Source: Pyrocephalus nanus (Eukaryota; Chordata; Aves; Passeriformes; Tyrannidae). From it: 64,000 nt of DNA. The stretch covers positions 18,666,001 to 18,730,000 of the forward strand of contig CM076268.1 in the NCBI GenBank assembly GCA_038380795.1, in the 5' to 3' direction. The notes beneath the pieces were generated by a model that made no database searches, had not been told where the DNA came from, and was given only the letters and a program-made list of their open reading frames with translations. Below, piece by piece: positions 41,966 to 57,300 of this stretch. The first letter of the stretch is position 1. Each line of letters starts with the position of its first letter. A program made the translations under genes and the position numbers.

Positions 41966-44900
41966 TATGTTCGGCCCCCAATGAAACAGACTTTCACTCC
42001 AAAGTCAGAATTTTGTGTGACTTCTCAGGCTGAGCCACCCGTGCATACATGCAGCCTCCGTAATGTTATCATATTATAGTAATTTATACATTTATACATA
42101 TCATCATTACCTGGGTACCTTGCAGCACTGAAAACCACCTTCTGGAAATTAAACCCTCTCCTCACCTCACTAATTACTTCACTAAGAAGAGATCAATAGG
42201 AATTGTGGGTACTCAGGGCAGCCAGTTTTTACAAACTGAGACTTGAAATGTCACAGCCAGGATCAACATTCATGTCCTCTTGTGAAAACAGGTGAAATCA
42301 AAATATTGTTTGTTAAGGGAGATAGATATACATGGAAAGAAATTCCAGACTATGAAATTATTTACAAAATTATGGAAGTAATACAAATGTTTATGTGAAA
42401 GATATTTGGTAATAATATCTTTTCTGAAACATTTTGTTTACCAAGAAGCTGCTTTTCACATAAGAAAATTAAATGGAAATTTGCTAGAAAAATAATTACA
42501 ACCAAACCCCAAACTAATAGACATATTACAGTCTAAAAAGATGTACAAGGAAAAATCACACATACTAATTGTTGATAAATACAGGTGATGTAAAAATGTT
42601 TAATTTTAATAATAAATTAAAAATAATCTAATATAAGAAACATTGTAACAACTGCATTTTTTATTTAATTATGTCTTGAAGAGCAGTATGAAATCAACTC
42701 CAAGCGACCAGCTAGTGGAGCCTGTATTCCCTCTTTGAATGGAACTAGAAACAGTCCGTAGTTTCAAAGTGCTGTTGCACACCTGAATTCTATGATGAAC
42801 TGGGGTAAATATTTATATTTTTTTTAATAGTAACCAAAATGAATGGAGCACTTCCTGGCTTGAGCACATGCTACCGAAGGCAAGCAGCCACCGTGGGGCA
42901 CCATGCGACAGGTTATAGAGGTGAATGTGAGGGTGGGGCCGTGTTCCTGGCTAATGGATACTGAAGCTCAGACATGGCTGAATGTCTAGTCGAGGAACTG
43001 TGTTCTCTCAAATATCATTCATACTATTAACCCCTTCTTTGATGTTCCTGACAAGTTCTTTCTGAGCTGCCAGAATTCCATATGCAGCCAATTTATATTA
43101 ATTGGTACACTGAGTAAATAGGCAGCCAAGTCTACAATCATTAGACATACTCAACCAACTGGAAATTGTTTGTGGAGGGAAGTGTCATTTAACTCTTTAG
43201 AAACCCGTTTTCATGGTATCACATACCTCATTATTTTATACAGTGATATTAGCATGTCATAGAGTGTTCTTTATTTATTCTATTATTCAGTGGAAATTTT
43301 TCATAGGTAAATTCAAGAAAAGTTCTTGGGGTTTAGTATTGACTGAGGATATCATTAGACAATGGGTTCACTGGGTTGGATTGTGACAATATTTTCTACC
43401 TCAATCACAACCAAGCTGTTGTGGTTCCTTTAGTAGGGAAAGATTGATTGTAAATGTATGCAGGTTTCCAGCTGTGGGGTTTAGTTCAGGAATCTGCCAA
43501 ACATAATTTATATCTGTACCCCATGTCTGTCTTTCTAAATTACATACTGATATGCCTTTCTGCACCCTTATCAATGAAGACTTAGTATTTGCCTTTCTAA
43601 GAATAATTTCAGAGCAAAAGGCATTTCCAGGATTCAGAACAAGGCCATAAAGGACTTCTATATCACCTTTTTCTTCCTTGTCACTAGAAGGTGATCATAG
43701 TTTGAAAAGCTCCTATACCATCCTCCATTCGTAGTTTCTGCTACATGAGACCATCCAAAGTTGACCACAACTTAGTAACTTTATAAAGAACAACATTATT
43801 GATGACTCTGGCACTGAACTGGAGTGATACTGAAGGCAAACTTTCAGTTACAATCTCTCCAACCAGCATTCTGTATTCTTCATTCCCAAACTTGTCCTTC
43901 TGATTAAAAAAATTACTTCCCAGGAATGCACAAATTCTTGTCAAAGTTTTTTAGTTTCAACTGCAAACACCTCTCCTGTAGTAGCTAATGTGTCACACAT
44001 TATCTCTAAAAAGAGCTAGAAAATGAAATTGGCCAACATCAGTTATCTTAGATCCTGTCTGAATGCTACTTGAATCTAGCATTCCATATAATGATTCCAA
44101 TACAAAAGCTGCTAACTTCTGAAAGTAGTTTTGAAAAACAACTAAATGTGGGGGCAGTGAGCTAAATGGCAAGTAGAGGAATACGGACAACTTAGTTTCA
44201 TCTCTTTTGCCTTGGTTCATGATTTTACCAAAGCATTTTGAAGATAATTGATAGTGTGTGTTATGATCATACTGCACAAAGTACTTAGCATTCAGTGAAT
44301 GACATTCGGCAGGAGGATACCTTCAATAGCAAATGATCCCCTTGGGTGAAACTGTACCTCTTTGTTCTAGTTTAGTGCCTGCAAACATCTCTGCCTTATG
44401 GAATCTAATCTCTAATCACTTATGTACACTCATTCTAGGATTTTGAAATAAAAATATATATTTTGATCACTTTATCTGTTGTAGAGAAAAATTATTTTCA
44501 CTCTGTAAGCAAAATGTTAATCTAATATATACAAGTACACATGAATATACACGGGTTTCATTGTTGTGCCAAAGAGCATAACAAACAAAATTTCTATTCC
44601 AAGAGAGAAAGGAGATGATTTTTTTCCCCCCTTATAATCAGTATCCATGTAACTGCTGGTCATGAAACTATACATTGAGTGTATATGTGGAATTCCATCA
44701 CCACATTCCAGAAACATTTAAAGAAGTTTCAGACTTTCTTTCCTCAGATTAATGGCCTAAACTTACTGTTCTTATTTAGAGAGTGGCTACATTACAATCT
44801 GAGAGCATTTGGCATTAAATAGTAATCATTTCACACCCTCTCTTCTGGTATCCTAGATAGATGCACTGGAGGATGTATCATAGGAATACTGGCCTCTCAC

Positions 44901-47900
44901 TGAACTACTTCTGGGATCAGCAGAGCTGTAATCAGGTATCACAAACATGAACTGCTTGTCCAGTAATGCTTTTTGCCTTACATCACATTTCAAAAGCAGT
45001 GTAAGAAGCAAAAGCAAATTAAACGGATTGTATTGAAAACAGTGTTTTAGTTTGGTCTCATCCATTCATAGAACTTGCTAAAGATATAGAAATTCCCAGG
45101 GGTTTCAGCCAGACTTTGCCAGCTATTGTTCTTAAGGAAAAGCGGTTACTGTCACAAGTGACAGTAAATGTTATGCTGCCTTCCTGCTCTCTTCAAACAT
45201 AAACTTAGGAACAAACCCCAGAATACCTCCACTCTCAGTTTAGAGGTGTTTTTAATTATCTTTGGAATTATTTCTTAAAAGGAAACAGGCTACTCAGATA
45301 CTGGCCTCTTCTCCTGTGAAACACCTTTGGCAGCAAAGATCAGAACAAGAGCATCCCTGTATTACTTTGCTAAGCTAAATATAGATGACTGGACAAATTC
45401 CAATCTGCTTAGAAACCATGATGGAAATAAAACTTTATTTTGTATGTCTACTGGGAATAGGGATGATGTGTGGAAGTTCACTATCAGAAGAAGTGGTTAA
45501 GTCCTGTTTCATGTCTTGAGCAGATTTAAAACAAAAAAGGAGATTCCCTGATTTTTCTGAAAGCTTAAGTGATCTCTATTTGGCTCTGATAGCCCAAGCA
45601 GTTTATGATCCACTCCATGAGACTCTGTACTAAAACCAGTTAAAACTTAAGAGAAGCATTATAGGTCTTCTCCATTTAGAAAAAAACACCAGGCCTGAGC
45701 TGTGGTTGTAGTTTTGACAGCTTGCTTGTACCACCATCAGCTGAGAAGTAAATAGCTATCTTCACCTTTATGTAAACTTTAAGAGCTTCCCACACTTCAG
45801 CTTCTGTGGGATAAAAAGGCATTAATGTCAGAGAATAATTGGATTCTAACCGTTGCCGGTTCACAGAAGGCTGGAAGGAACATAAGGGGGATCCTAAGCC
45901 TCCATCCAGCAGTTCCTTCACTGGGATAAATAGTCTTTCATCTTGTTAACCTTCTTTCATAGTGATCTAGTTACATAAACTTTGCTGCAATTCCATACAT
46001 GTCATCTGTACACATTACAGATTCAATAGGTGAATGGAATTAATTCAGCTGAAGCTCTCATACTGTCTATTTTGAGTTTAGGAGTCTGAAATACTACTGG
46101 TTTAAACCTGTAGGTTGTGAATAATTTTCTAAAATGGCTGTTTTCAATAACTATTTCGAATAAAGAAGGAACCATGAATAAGAATTTGATCTCACAAATC
46201 TGGAACTGTTCCTTACACTAAAACAACTACTACAGGTTTGCATTTGCATGTTTTCATGAGAAGAATGATCAAGCCTTTTCTTAAAGCAATAGAGCATAAA
46301 TTATTTAGGAACATTGATTAGTTAATCAGAATAACATTTCTACCTGATTTAACAGGAGCACGTTCACACAACACATTATTCCTAGCAAAATGATTCAACA
46401 GACCCCTGTTAACTCCACAAACAGCATTATACACACATCTACTTAAATCTAATCTGGTAGCTACAAATGCACCACTATAAATAACTTCCTATCTCCTCCC
46501 CACTCATTACTTGGGGAAGGAGCAGCCACAAACTTCTGTGTTGCTTTTCTCCTGATAGTATGACTGTATCAGACAATCAGGCAGAATACCTCTGAGGTGC
46601 ATCAATGCTCAGTTTCTTTTTATCATTAATAGCTTTTTTTGCTGATCTGTTGGCATTTGGATCCATGAATTCAAAAAATGAAGAGCAGTATCAGTCCCAG
46701 TGGTCACAGGAAAAGGGTCAATAAGTAGTTTTTATTGCACAGTTAGTAAGGTTTATCGGTAGATGTTGGTTTGCCAGTTCCAAAATATTTTGTTTGGGAC
46801 ATCATAGATGTGAGACTTTTCTATCTAGTTTTAATCCTGCCTGCAGTTCTGTCAGACTGCCTGTCAGATCAGATTTATGACTTCTGGATCAAGAGCATAT
46901 TTAGAAAAGAAATAGTTTTATTTTTCTGCTATAAAGGGACCAGAGAAGTGATACTAAAGGATGGGTGATGTGCCCAGTGTGAGAATTCAGCAAAATGGAT
47001 ATTTTCTGTGACATTTTGGATAAGGCAATACTGAATTTCTCAATGTCAAAAGAGAGGGATTTACAGTACTTGAGATGATGAAAGCCTGAATACATTTTCT
47101 TTAAGGATAAATAAAGAAGACCATAGCTTGTATATTTTCTTCAAAAGCACATGTCAAGACCCAGATACAGTGGAAGGGTTGACCAAACCGAATGTGAAAC
47201 TCAGGGTATGGGCTGGGCATAGCAGTGGCAGCACTCACAGTGACTAAGAAAGGAAAAAGGAGTGAAAAATAGGGAGCTAATGGACTTTTGGGGTTTTTAT
47301 TTTTTTCTAGCCACATTGAATTTAAATGACTGATTGCATGAAGTTAGGCAGTGAGAGACAATCCATGATTTTCATTTTGACATGAAGAGAGAAATCTACA
47401 CTGGAGACATCTGTGAGGTATTGCCATAAAGATTGTAGCTGAAAATGCATTTGCAAATGTCATTGCTCAGGAACAAAACATAGGAAGAAAGAGTAAACAA
47501 ATGCAGTTTTGTGGACTTCTTATAAAAATAATACAAAAAAAGAATACAAGAGAAGTAGAGCTGGAAAAATGGAGAAACAATTAATATGAAGAGCTTACTG
47601 AATAATTCCAATGGAACTTTCTTCTGTTTTGCTAGGGTTTTTTACCTTCATTTTCTTATGCCCAGCTCACAGTTGTCCTGCAGCATCCCACAAACTCCCT
47701 TTGCCCTGCTCTGAGCACAGCTGCACCCTGCCATAACTAACTAAAATTTTTCAGACTAGGCTATATTAAAAACCATCAAATTCCCTTCTTTCAGTTTGTT
47801 GTTTTGGGTGTTGTTTGTTTGTTTGCTTGTTTTTGTCCCCACCAGATAGACCCATCAAAATCTTATCTGCATTGTTTATTGAGTCTGAAGGATTTTGCTG

Positions 47901-48329
47901 CTCATGAAAGACACACTCACCCCCTTAGACCATCAGTCTCTGCTTTGGTGTACAGTTGCTCCCTGGATTGGCAGGGGCTGAAAGGGACATCAGTCTATGG
48001 GGTTTTAGATCTAATGCTCTCGTGTGCGTCAGGTAATCCAATTGAGTTCTTGTAAGTCGACGGACCCAGAGATTTATACTGAGCCACTTCCTAAAGGCTG
48101 GCTCTCATTACCTGGCAGGTGAATTGCCAGAGGGGGGGAAAACGGAAAGGAGGAAAAAAAAAAAAAAAGAAGGAGTGTAAACAGCCTTAGCAGACATGAC
48201 GTTGCCCTCAACTTCAAACCAGGATCTGCTAGACTTGGCTTGCAAGCAAGAAAAGGAACCTCACTGTTTACTTGCTTAGCCACTTGCTGGACCACACAGT
48301 GCTTGGTTACGAGATACAAACAAAGCAGT

Positions 48330-48396
48330 AGAAAGAGAGAAAGGAAGGAAAACAGAGAGAAAGAGAGAAGACAGAAGGAAAGAGAGAGAAAAAAAA
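48330..48396 (+). repeat. Polypurine (GA-rich) tract
   Basis: 67 bases of A and G with only two C interruptions (48,353 and 48,372), rich in GAGA and GGAA units. An A15 run lies 160 bases to the left (48,154-48,168). Simple-sequence DNA with no gene attached. Confidence 0.85.
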
Positions 48397-51300
48397 CCCC
48401 AAAAAACAAGAAAAACAAGTTCAATCAAGTCCTGAATATGTTTAATGTTAGATTTAAAACTATTATGGTCTAAACAATCATTATTGGACAAAAATATAGA
48501 AGATTTCAGACTATTCTGGATGCGGCATCTGTCCAACTTGTACAGGTAGGTTCTTATGTATTTCTCCTAATCTCATTATCAATTAAATAACTATTAAATC
48601 ACTCATCTTTCTAGCTTTGCACAGCAGTATCTAATATTTACCCTGGGTATTTTTTTACATTAAAGCTCATTTCATATGACAGAATTGCACTGATTAAAAA
48701 TCAGAGTATCTCAGCATATTTTTATTTTCTACTGAAGGCAAAGGAATAGAATTGTTACTGCTCTTACAACAGGGATAAGTCTTCATTTGCATAGCACAGT
48801 TCACATGATTCTAGAAAACATATTTAAGTATATTATTTATTCATGGATTTGTAATAAGTACTATTACTTAGGAAACAGCACTGAACTCCAAACAGCAGAA
48901 AGACTACCAATGATTATAACCTGTGACTAAAGACTCTCAGTTAAGAAACTGGTTTCCTAATTTCTTCTGTACTGCTCTCTAATGTGTTTTTAGGCAAGTC
49001 CCTACACTACAGTTTACAGTTTCTAAAATAAAAGCAGCCTGATTTTATGGAAGTTTTGGCATATGTTTCATAAACATTACTGATTTAGAGATTTTTTAGA
49101 TTGAGATTCCAGAGGAATACCAATAATGAGAATTTACTATTGACATCTAATGTATATCACTAATGATGGGAAACCACATCATTCTCAATGAAGTGGTGAA
49201 AGAAGACCTGAGTCTTTGTCAGGTAATAGAACCAGTCAGCATCAAAATCAAGATCAGAAGCTTTGAATATCTCTATTATGCAAGCAAAGGTATAACTGCA
49301 GCACTTTCAGAATTCAAGAACTAGCTTTAACTTGTTAGCAGTAAGCAAACCACAGCAACATTGACTACAGTAGGATTAGCTGCTTGAGAAGCTATGGACA
49401 GACTTGGAGAAGACTGGACAGTATAAGCTAAAATCTTAGCTCTTCATCTTTCATTTAGGACTACCTTTTTCTCTGGTACATGAAGAAGCAAGTGTAAAAG
49501 TCTGTTCAGGTTCTTTTAACTGTGTTGTGGTGCTTCCTATTAACCTCAGCATCAGCATTTGGCCCTTCATTCCCTGTTCCTCTGTCTGGGAGGAGGCTGC
49601 CTCATTGCACAGAAGTACATAATGCCTTAAAAATGACGTAAATCAACAAACATAAAAGACAAATACTACTATGGTGCTTGGGTTCTGCTACTTCTGTCAT
49701 GGCAGCAGCAGACAGCATGGCTTTGAAGCTTCAGTCTTTGAAGTGCTAGTATGTGGATTATGTATTAGATGTATTAGATTCAGTTCTAGGTCACCAGTCT
49801 GGTCTACTCTTATATAGAATGAGTTTTTATGAAAGGTGCATGAAAAAAAGAAAAAAAAACAACCAAAGAACAGCTGTGGCTCTCTATCGTAGACATACTC
49901 TAGGAGGTCCTTGGTAATTGGCATCAGCCAAAGGGCAGAGGAGAATGGGCATATAAACTTAGCAAGAAAAAGCATAACACCACCTTCGATTGCAGTTAAC
50001 CAGTGTCATGTTTTTATGCATTTCTACTGAAAGAATATTTATCTGAAAACTGGCTGCAGATAGTGGAATATTCTCCTCTGAAATTCATTGGTAGGTTCCC
50101 TTTGAAGTAGAGGGGAAGAAAGAATTTTCTCTATGTAATTTTCTGTTAGTCTGATTCTGTAGGATGCTGGGGTTTTCTACATTTTCTTTGGAATCAATAA
50201 TACTTTGTGTCTTTGAGGAACACTGTCCATAGAAGTTGTAATAAAGTCACACCTTTTAGCACTCAGCTCATGAAAGTCACTACAGAGAGGCATGTAACCA
50301 CACTATTCAGGAACCAGATTTCAACTCTCTCTTTCAAAGATTAGACTTCTTGAGAGACTGGCCCAACCCATGTTAAGTTTATGATTTTGTAGCAAAGAAA
50401 TGTGTCTCTCTGCAGCAATGAAATTTTATCTCCCTTGAGTGCTGAATGCTTTACAATAGTCTGGTTAATTCTCCTATTGATTAAAGTATATGTTTCTAGA
50501 AAGGAAATAAAATAAAGAAATTTACATTAGGGAGGGAAAAATTACTGTGTAGTGAAGACTATCATTCCAGTTATAATTTCTGAGACGTAATCTTTCTAAG
50601 GAAAGTCATTCTTTAGCAACAAGGCAACTCCCTTATTGACTTGTCAGTGTTTACAGATTTGGTTCTGCCTGTCTACTTCATTTGAACAGAAGTTTTTAAC
50701 AGCATTTTAAGAGTTTATTCCAATTATAAACCCATAATTTAGAAAGTTTAATTTCATACTTAATGAGATTCATCTCTCTGGTATGAGGAATAAAGTATAT
50801 TCTCTCCACAGTTATAACTGTACAATGTATTGGAGTATAACATTTGCATACGGAATATATATGAATAAATCTCATTGTGACTTAAATAATTTGAAACCTG
50901 AACTTTAAAAAATTTGCTCTTTTCGGTCTCTTGCTACTTTCCATATAGCTAAAATTTACTGGTATTTTATGGACAAGCAGCTTTGAAATACAGTAGTTTG
51001 TACTTAAGCAAAGTAACATATCCAGCTTTTTATCCAGTTACTATGCTTATGTATCCAGATAAAATTCATGTTATCATGAATGATAGCATGTAATAAGAAC
51101 GATTTAAATATATCCAAGGGTTACTGTATTGGGTCCAACATTCACTATACACAGAAGAAGCTTAGAGGTAGATGTAACATTTAAGAAAGTCTAAAGTACA
51201 TGGTGAGGGCACCTACTCTCCCTAAATAGTTTCCCTTTATATTTCTTTAATATATGCATACATTTATGATTAAGATACTATATTACATTTTTTTCTCTCT

Positions 51301-54300
51301 TTTTCCATAAATTATCAGTAACAGTCATTAGTTTGGTCATAGCAACAGTATTGCCTCGATTCAATCTGAACATTGTTATATATTTTGAGAATTTACTGGG
51401 GTTTTCAATTTCATAGATGAATAGTGCCTATAAACCCAATATATTTAGTTGACATTTTTTAGTAAATAATTTCTACACTGCACTTTTTATAACCTTAATT
51501 TTTCTTATGGAAGAATACTGTTCTTCAAAAACAGAACACAACCTGAAGTCTTAAATCAGAACAATAATCCACACAATATATACAGTCAGGCCCTATTCAA
51601 AGCTCACAATTACAACTGATGTGATCATCTTTTCTCTGTAGCCAGTTGCACATTACAGTTTTGTGGTTTGTTATGAATCAGATGCAAACCAGAAGAAATT
51701 TAGGCTTGTCACTGACAGTTTGACCACAACTTTTACTGATTCTTCAGTATCTCCTAACTACCTAGTCATAGATATTTTGGAGACAAACATGCATCATAAT
51801 CTCTATACAGTATTCTAATTTACAGGGTTTGTTTGTTGTTTTTTTGTTTGTTTATTTGTTTTTAAGAAGTAAAAAATTCAGCAATTCAGCCTTGAGCAAC
51901 AGAGGATTGTGATCCTCTTGTGAAAATTGTTCATTTAAAAAATATTTTAATGTAGACACTCTGGAGTGGGGCAAATTGTTTTCACTGACTGCAAACTGTA
52001 GAAACCCAGAATCAGATTAATACATAAGTACTGTGTAATAATCTTGTGCCTCTATAAAAAGCAAGCAATGTTTTCCCATTTCAATTCAGAAATGATTAGG
52101 TACATCAAATATTTAATCTTTATGCACACTAGGATAATTTTAAATTTCAAAACTGTCTCTACATTTATTTTTATAACTATATAATTTTTAAGGGCATAAA
52201 ACAAATCAGTTAAGTATCTTCCTAGAAATACCCCCTACTGAATGCAGAAAGGTGATTCTGGCTCTGGTTCAGGTAATGCCAAATGCTGTTCCTGCCACCA
52301 CAACTCAGAGAAGTCAAAGGCAGTGAGATTGATGCTAGGTGCATCATTCCTTCTCCCTTTGTGACTACAGAAATGGTTCTTCCTTTGCTGTGTCACATCA
52401 GTGTACTGCTAGGCACAGGACAGACTGCTGATAAATTTTGTAAATTTACTTTGGAATTATCACTGTTGATTTTGAAACTATAGCTCAATCTAAATGTTAA
52501 TATTGATCCTGTTTTTAATCCCCCTAATTTTGTATTCCAAATTTGGTTTATTATGTGGTCAGTCCTGAGATGCACTGCAAGAGCTTTTCTTAGGATATTT
52601 GGAATACTTGGTATTTAAAAAATCGTTTGTCTTGATTTCAGTGAGAGAATATTTGTGTTTTATTTTGCTTCTAGTTATCCATGACTCTTCAGTCCCTTTT
52701 GATGAAGTTTCTGAACTTTTATGTCATAAAGATGTAAAGATACAAATTCATCACTGGGCTACTTTTAAACATAAGACACTTCAAAGCAATGTGTTACTGT
52801 AAGTTATTAATCTTTGAAGGGTGGAACCACAGAGGGAAATCAAGAGATAGGATAGCCAGACTGATTTTATCTCAGTCAAAGTTCTCACCTGGATATGATC
52901 AGAAATTGCATTACTTGATATGTTAATTAACCCATTGTCCAGGACCTCAGGTCAAGTAAAAGGATGATGACTAAAAATGCATTTTCCTAGTTCCTTTTCA
53001 TTCTAAAAGTTATTTTAGAATTAGCAAGTCTGTTTTGCTAATCTGTCTTTCTGGACCCCTTTTCAACCCTTAAAATCAGTCTATTAGCCCTCCAATACCC
53101 TAGAAAAATGTCACTTCAAGTTCACATATTTTCTGGCATTTGATCAGAAATCTTGAAAGCAGACTTCTTGACATCTTGCAGAAGAGTGCCTGAGGTCCTC
53201 TGGCTAATTCCCTTCTTCCAGGAAGTTTTTTTTCCCCCCACTGCATCTTGCTGCCACTGATACAAGAAGTTTTGCCTTTGGCTATACTGAAGGAGGATTG
53301 GGTCCCCTTGGGTTTAGTCATTTATTTACAGAAGGTGCTTTTTGACTATCAGGTAGCACCCAAGTCCTAAAAGGGACTGCTAACATAGCTAAGAAATTGG
53401 AGTACAACAGCTGAAAGGGATAGGAGGCTAAGAAAAATACTGTATCTAGAGAAAGCTGGCTAAAGACCATCTTTTTATAGACTTGTGTGTAGCTTTACCA
53501 GTGTGTCCTTCAATGCCACACTAGAAGAAACAATTCCTTGTGTCTAAAGCTGTCCTTGAAAGTAACCGATGGATATTCAGGCATTGCAGTTAAATTAATC
53601 AAATTCAGTATTAGCCAACTTCATGTATCTTCAAGTGCATCGGGTTTACACCAGCTTCCATGGACTGTTACGAGAACTTTTTCTGGATACAGTGGTGCAA
53701 ATGGAAAAAAATTACACGCCAGCCCCTTCTCACTTGTCCGTCAGTACAAGCCTGAACTCCAACCCTTTTAGTGAGGTTAGTGGCTGACGTTAGCAACCTC
53801 TCAAACCTGTGAGAGGACCTGCTTGAGTGGCCTCTCTCTGGCTCGTTCATGTCAAAATCAATTAGTCACCTCTAGTAGAGGGGCTGTGATGGGCATTTAT
53901 GTCCAAACCATAAATAGGCAATACAACTTTCCCAGACTGAACTTTTTACAAAATCTACATTTGTTTATACCTTCCAGCAAATTAAAAGTTGCTTACGTTT
54001 CCAGCTAGGTATTTTGCAATATACAGGTGTAGTAATGAAGCTGAACTGAAAGGTCAGTCAGATGAAAGACTTCTGTAAGAACACCTTCCAGGCAGTAACA
54101 ATTGAAAGGCATTTCTGATTAGACAGAAGACTTTCCAGTTCACAGAATGCTTGGTTCCTACCAAGGTTAATCCTTTGTTGTTGTTATTGTTGTTGTGTTC
54201 ATACAGAAACTTTTTTGCAAAGTCTTAATTTTCAGTTTTCTTCAGGGTGCCCAGACGGGGCAAATCTGTTCTGGCTTTATGCCTTTAGAAGCAGACCAGA

Positions 54301-57300
54301 AACAAACTTGACTCCGTATTTTCAAAAGCTAAGTTTGATTTCTCCTTCCTCATCAGCTTGTTCACTGATGTGTCCTATGATCTCCCTGCTTTTTTCACCA
54401 TCATCCAGATAGTGGATTAAGCTTTTCATGCCATGAAACTGATTCTACAGCTGAATTAACTCCCCAGTAAATTCCCTCTGAGAAGCAGACATGAAAAGGG
54501 CTGTCATTTAGTTATGAATCCAGATGACCAATTCCTCTTTAGGATATTTAATGCACATGACTGTGTTTGATAAGGGAAGGTCAGTTTTCCTACAAAAGTA
54601 ATAGTTTTTATCTCTTTTGTTGTCTTTATACAATAAACAAAATAGCAAAAGATGAAGATTACAAAAAGCCAAGTTGATCTTTTACTTTTTACTAAATATG
54701 ACTGCCAAATCTAATAAAGCCAAATTGCACATAAAGTGACCCTGGCATATGAAATTACTAATGCACAATTATTATTAAGTGTCAAGTTCAGATGCAAAGC
54801 TGTAGTTCATTAACTTTTACGATAAATTCAATTTCCTTCATTGACTCCAGCTTTCAATGGATGAAAATGTGCACAAATGATAAAACAAAGTGTACCAAAA
54901 TTGAATAATATAATTTAGAAAGAAATGTGGTAAATAGGTGGATGTTGGTGGGAAAATGATGGTTTAGCCTCACCTCAATGTACCGTTCATATCTTGCAAG
55001 AAGAGTAGGGGGGAGACCTTTTGACTTGAGAGAGTCCTCATTATGAAAAAATGTGTTACAAAGATTAGAATGGGGAGGATATTTTAGGCTAATTTGGATG
55101 GCACTACCTTCTTCCATAGAAATCAGCAGAATCCACTTTTGACCTCAAAGCACAAATTGGCACTGGAAGCCCTTTGCTACTTTTTCCAGTCACAAAAACA
55201 TTAACCTCTATATCCTGGGTAAACTCCAAAGTGGGTGATTACATTCTGCTGCTCTAACTTTTGCCTGCAGGCTCAACCAGATCTAGCATCATTTCCTGAT
55301 ATACAGTATTACTGCAAAAAAAGTCTGTTTTTGCAAGGTTGCTGTTAACTTTTTCCTTCTTGCCTCCTAATTTGTCTGCTTTGTCTCATCAGTTCTATCT
55401 TGTTTAAAGGTCAGAATTGTTTTGTTCTGGATCACAGCTTTTATTAAATTGAGGGACCATGAATATGGGCACTGCTACAATGATAACAGTATCTTTCCAT
55501 CACTTTTAGTGTCGTATAATTTACATAGGATAGCCTGGCTGTGAAAGGAAATGAGGTGTATTTTTTTCCTCACGCACTCACAGAGTTGCATTTTTGTCAA
55601 ATATCACACCATGTTGGTCTTTAAAATCAGAAGTCAAAAATACAGCCTAAAACTACAGGATATTCTGAGTGTTTAAAAATCAGTTGGCAATTTGCTTGTA
55701 AAATAGCACATTGCTTAACTCTACATTACATTAAAGCAATAATTGATTACACTTTAAAGAGATTATGATTTCTGTGGCCATACAGGCTAACACTTTTTGC
55801 AAGAAGTTTGCACATCATTGATAGCAGAATTCATTTAATTCAAATATAGTATTGATCTGAGACATTACTTTTACTCCTAGAAAAAAAACCATTCAGGACA
55901 AAAGTTAAGCATCTCTGATGGGGCTGCTGATTTCACTTTAGTTCTAGGAAGTTGTAACACCTGCACTGTAGTAGCTTAAGCTTGTTAGAAATATCAGCAC
56001 TGAAATAAAACTGGTTAAAGCACTTTCTATCTAAAATGGGGGATGTAGTGCTCCTTCCCCCAGCACAATCTCAAATGAAACAGCACTAAATACAATCTGG
56101 TGGATTACCTATATGGAGAACCCACAAAGATTTTAGCTCCTGGAAGGTGAATTGATTGCTTAGTCCCAGTACCATAGGGTTAAGTGAAATGCTATCACAG
56201 TAATTTATTATTAAGAGAAATGGTGATGGCTTAGATTAAGAAGATTTGTCTGTCTCTTCTAATTAAGGTTAGCTTTGTAAGAAGATTTACTGCCCTTTGA
56301 AGCTGCAGAGACTAAAATTAGGACTCTGGTTCCGTTTAAAATGTCACTAGGTTGGTTTATAATCCTGTAGTGATTGCAACAAGGGATCATTCTTCATATG
56401 TTGTGATTCCTAGTTTGGAAGCTAGTGAGCCAGGACAAGACCCCATGAAGCAAAGTCTGAGTAGCCTGTTAATCAGCAACAAGTTGGTCCTGCAGAACAC
56501 TGTAATGTTCTTGCAGTGACCCCTTGAAGACTCCATAACGAATGGGAAGCTGGCAAAGCAATCAGCTGTAAGACACAATGAATTCCATTGCAGGCAGTGA
56601 GCAAACAGTAGCAGTAAGTGGACTGTGTATAGAAAGTGAAAAAATTGTTAGGAAGGAAGATGAGTTTTCAGGCTGTAAGTGAACTCAATTTACAGTGGTG
56701 TTTGTAATCTTGTATGAGACAATAGCATCCCAGGCTATAGTGTTCTCATTTGCTGGTCTACAATGTCAAAACCTCCAAGTAAATGGATCACTTCTAACTT
56801 TTCTCATTATGCCCCTGTTAACCCAGCATAAAAGGAATCTGTGGAGCTCACTGTTACAGGAGAGTAACAGCAAAAGCTGTTTAAAATTTTTTAGGAAATT
56901 TGAAGCTTGTGCAGACCAAGAGCAGCTCTGCCTAGATTAGCAATTTATAAAAATGTAAAACTCGGTAAATGGAAAGATCAGACCCACTAATGAAGAGCAA
57001 GACCTCCTGTGACAATATTTAGCATGAAAAAACATCTGAAGGAAAAGCAGCCTTGACACTTCAAGTCACAAATCAGTTTCTAGTTGGCTGGGATTAGGAA
57101 AATACTTTTCCAGTACGTAAAACATGAAATTATAATTCACTGCAGAATCCCTTTGCCTAAAGGATCTGATGCTGTGTTGCAACTGAGACAAAACAGGGAG
57201 AGTGTGTGGACCCACATTCTTTTTCAGTACACCTGGACTTATGTAGCTATCAGATAGGACAGTGTGTTGGGAGCCACTAAATTGGTACTCGGCAGCTCAA

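Noticed and set aside
41733..41981. 82-codon minus-strand frame, considered as a host gene
   Set aside because: Its N-terminal half is the CR1 ORF2 endonuclease start (MGNKQEELE, ITEIWWDG). The rest is antisense of CR1 inter-ORF sequence.
56661..56676. ATG followed closely by a strong GTAAGTG donor, considered as the missing FRMPD2 start exon
   Set aside because: Joining it to 57,953 puts a stop codon in frame at once, so the phase is wrong.
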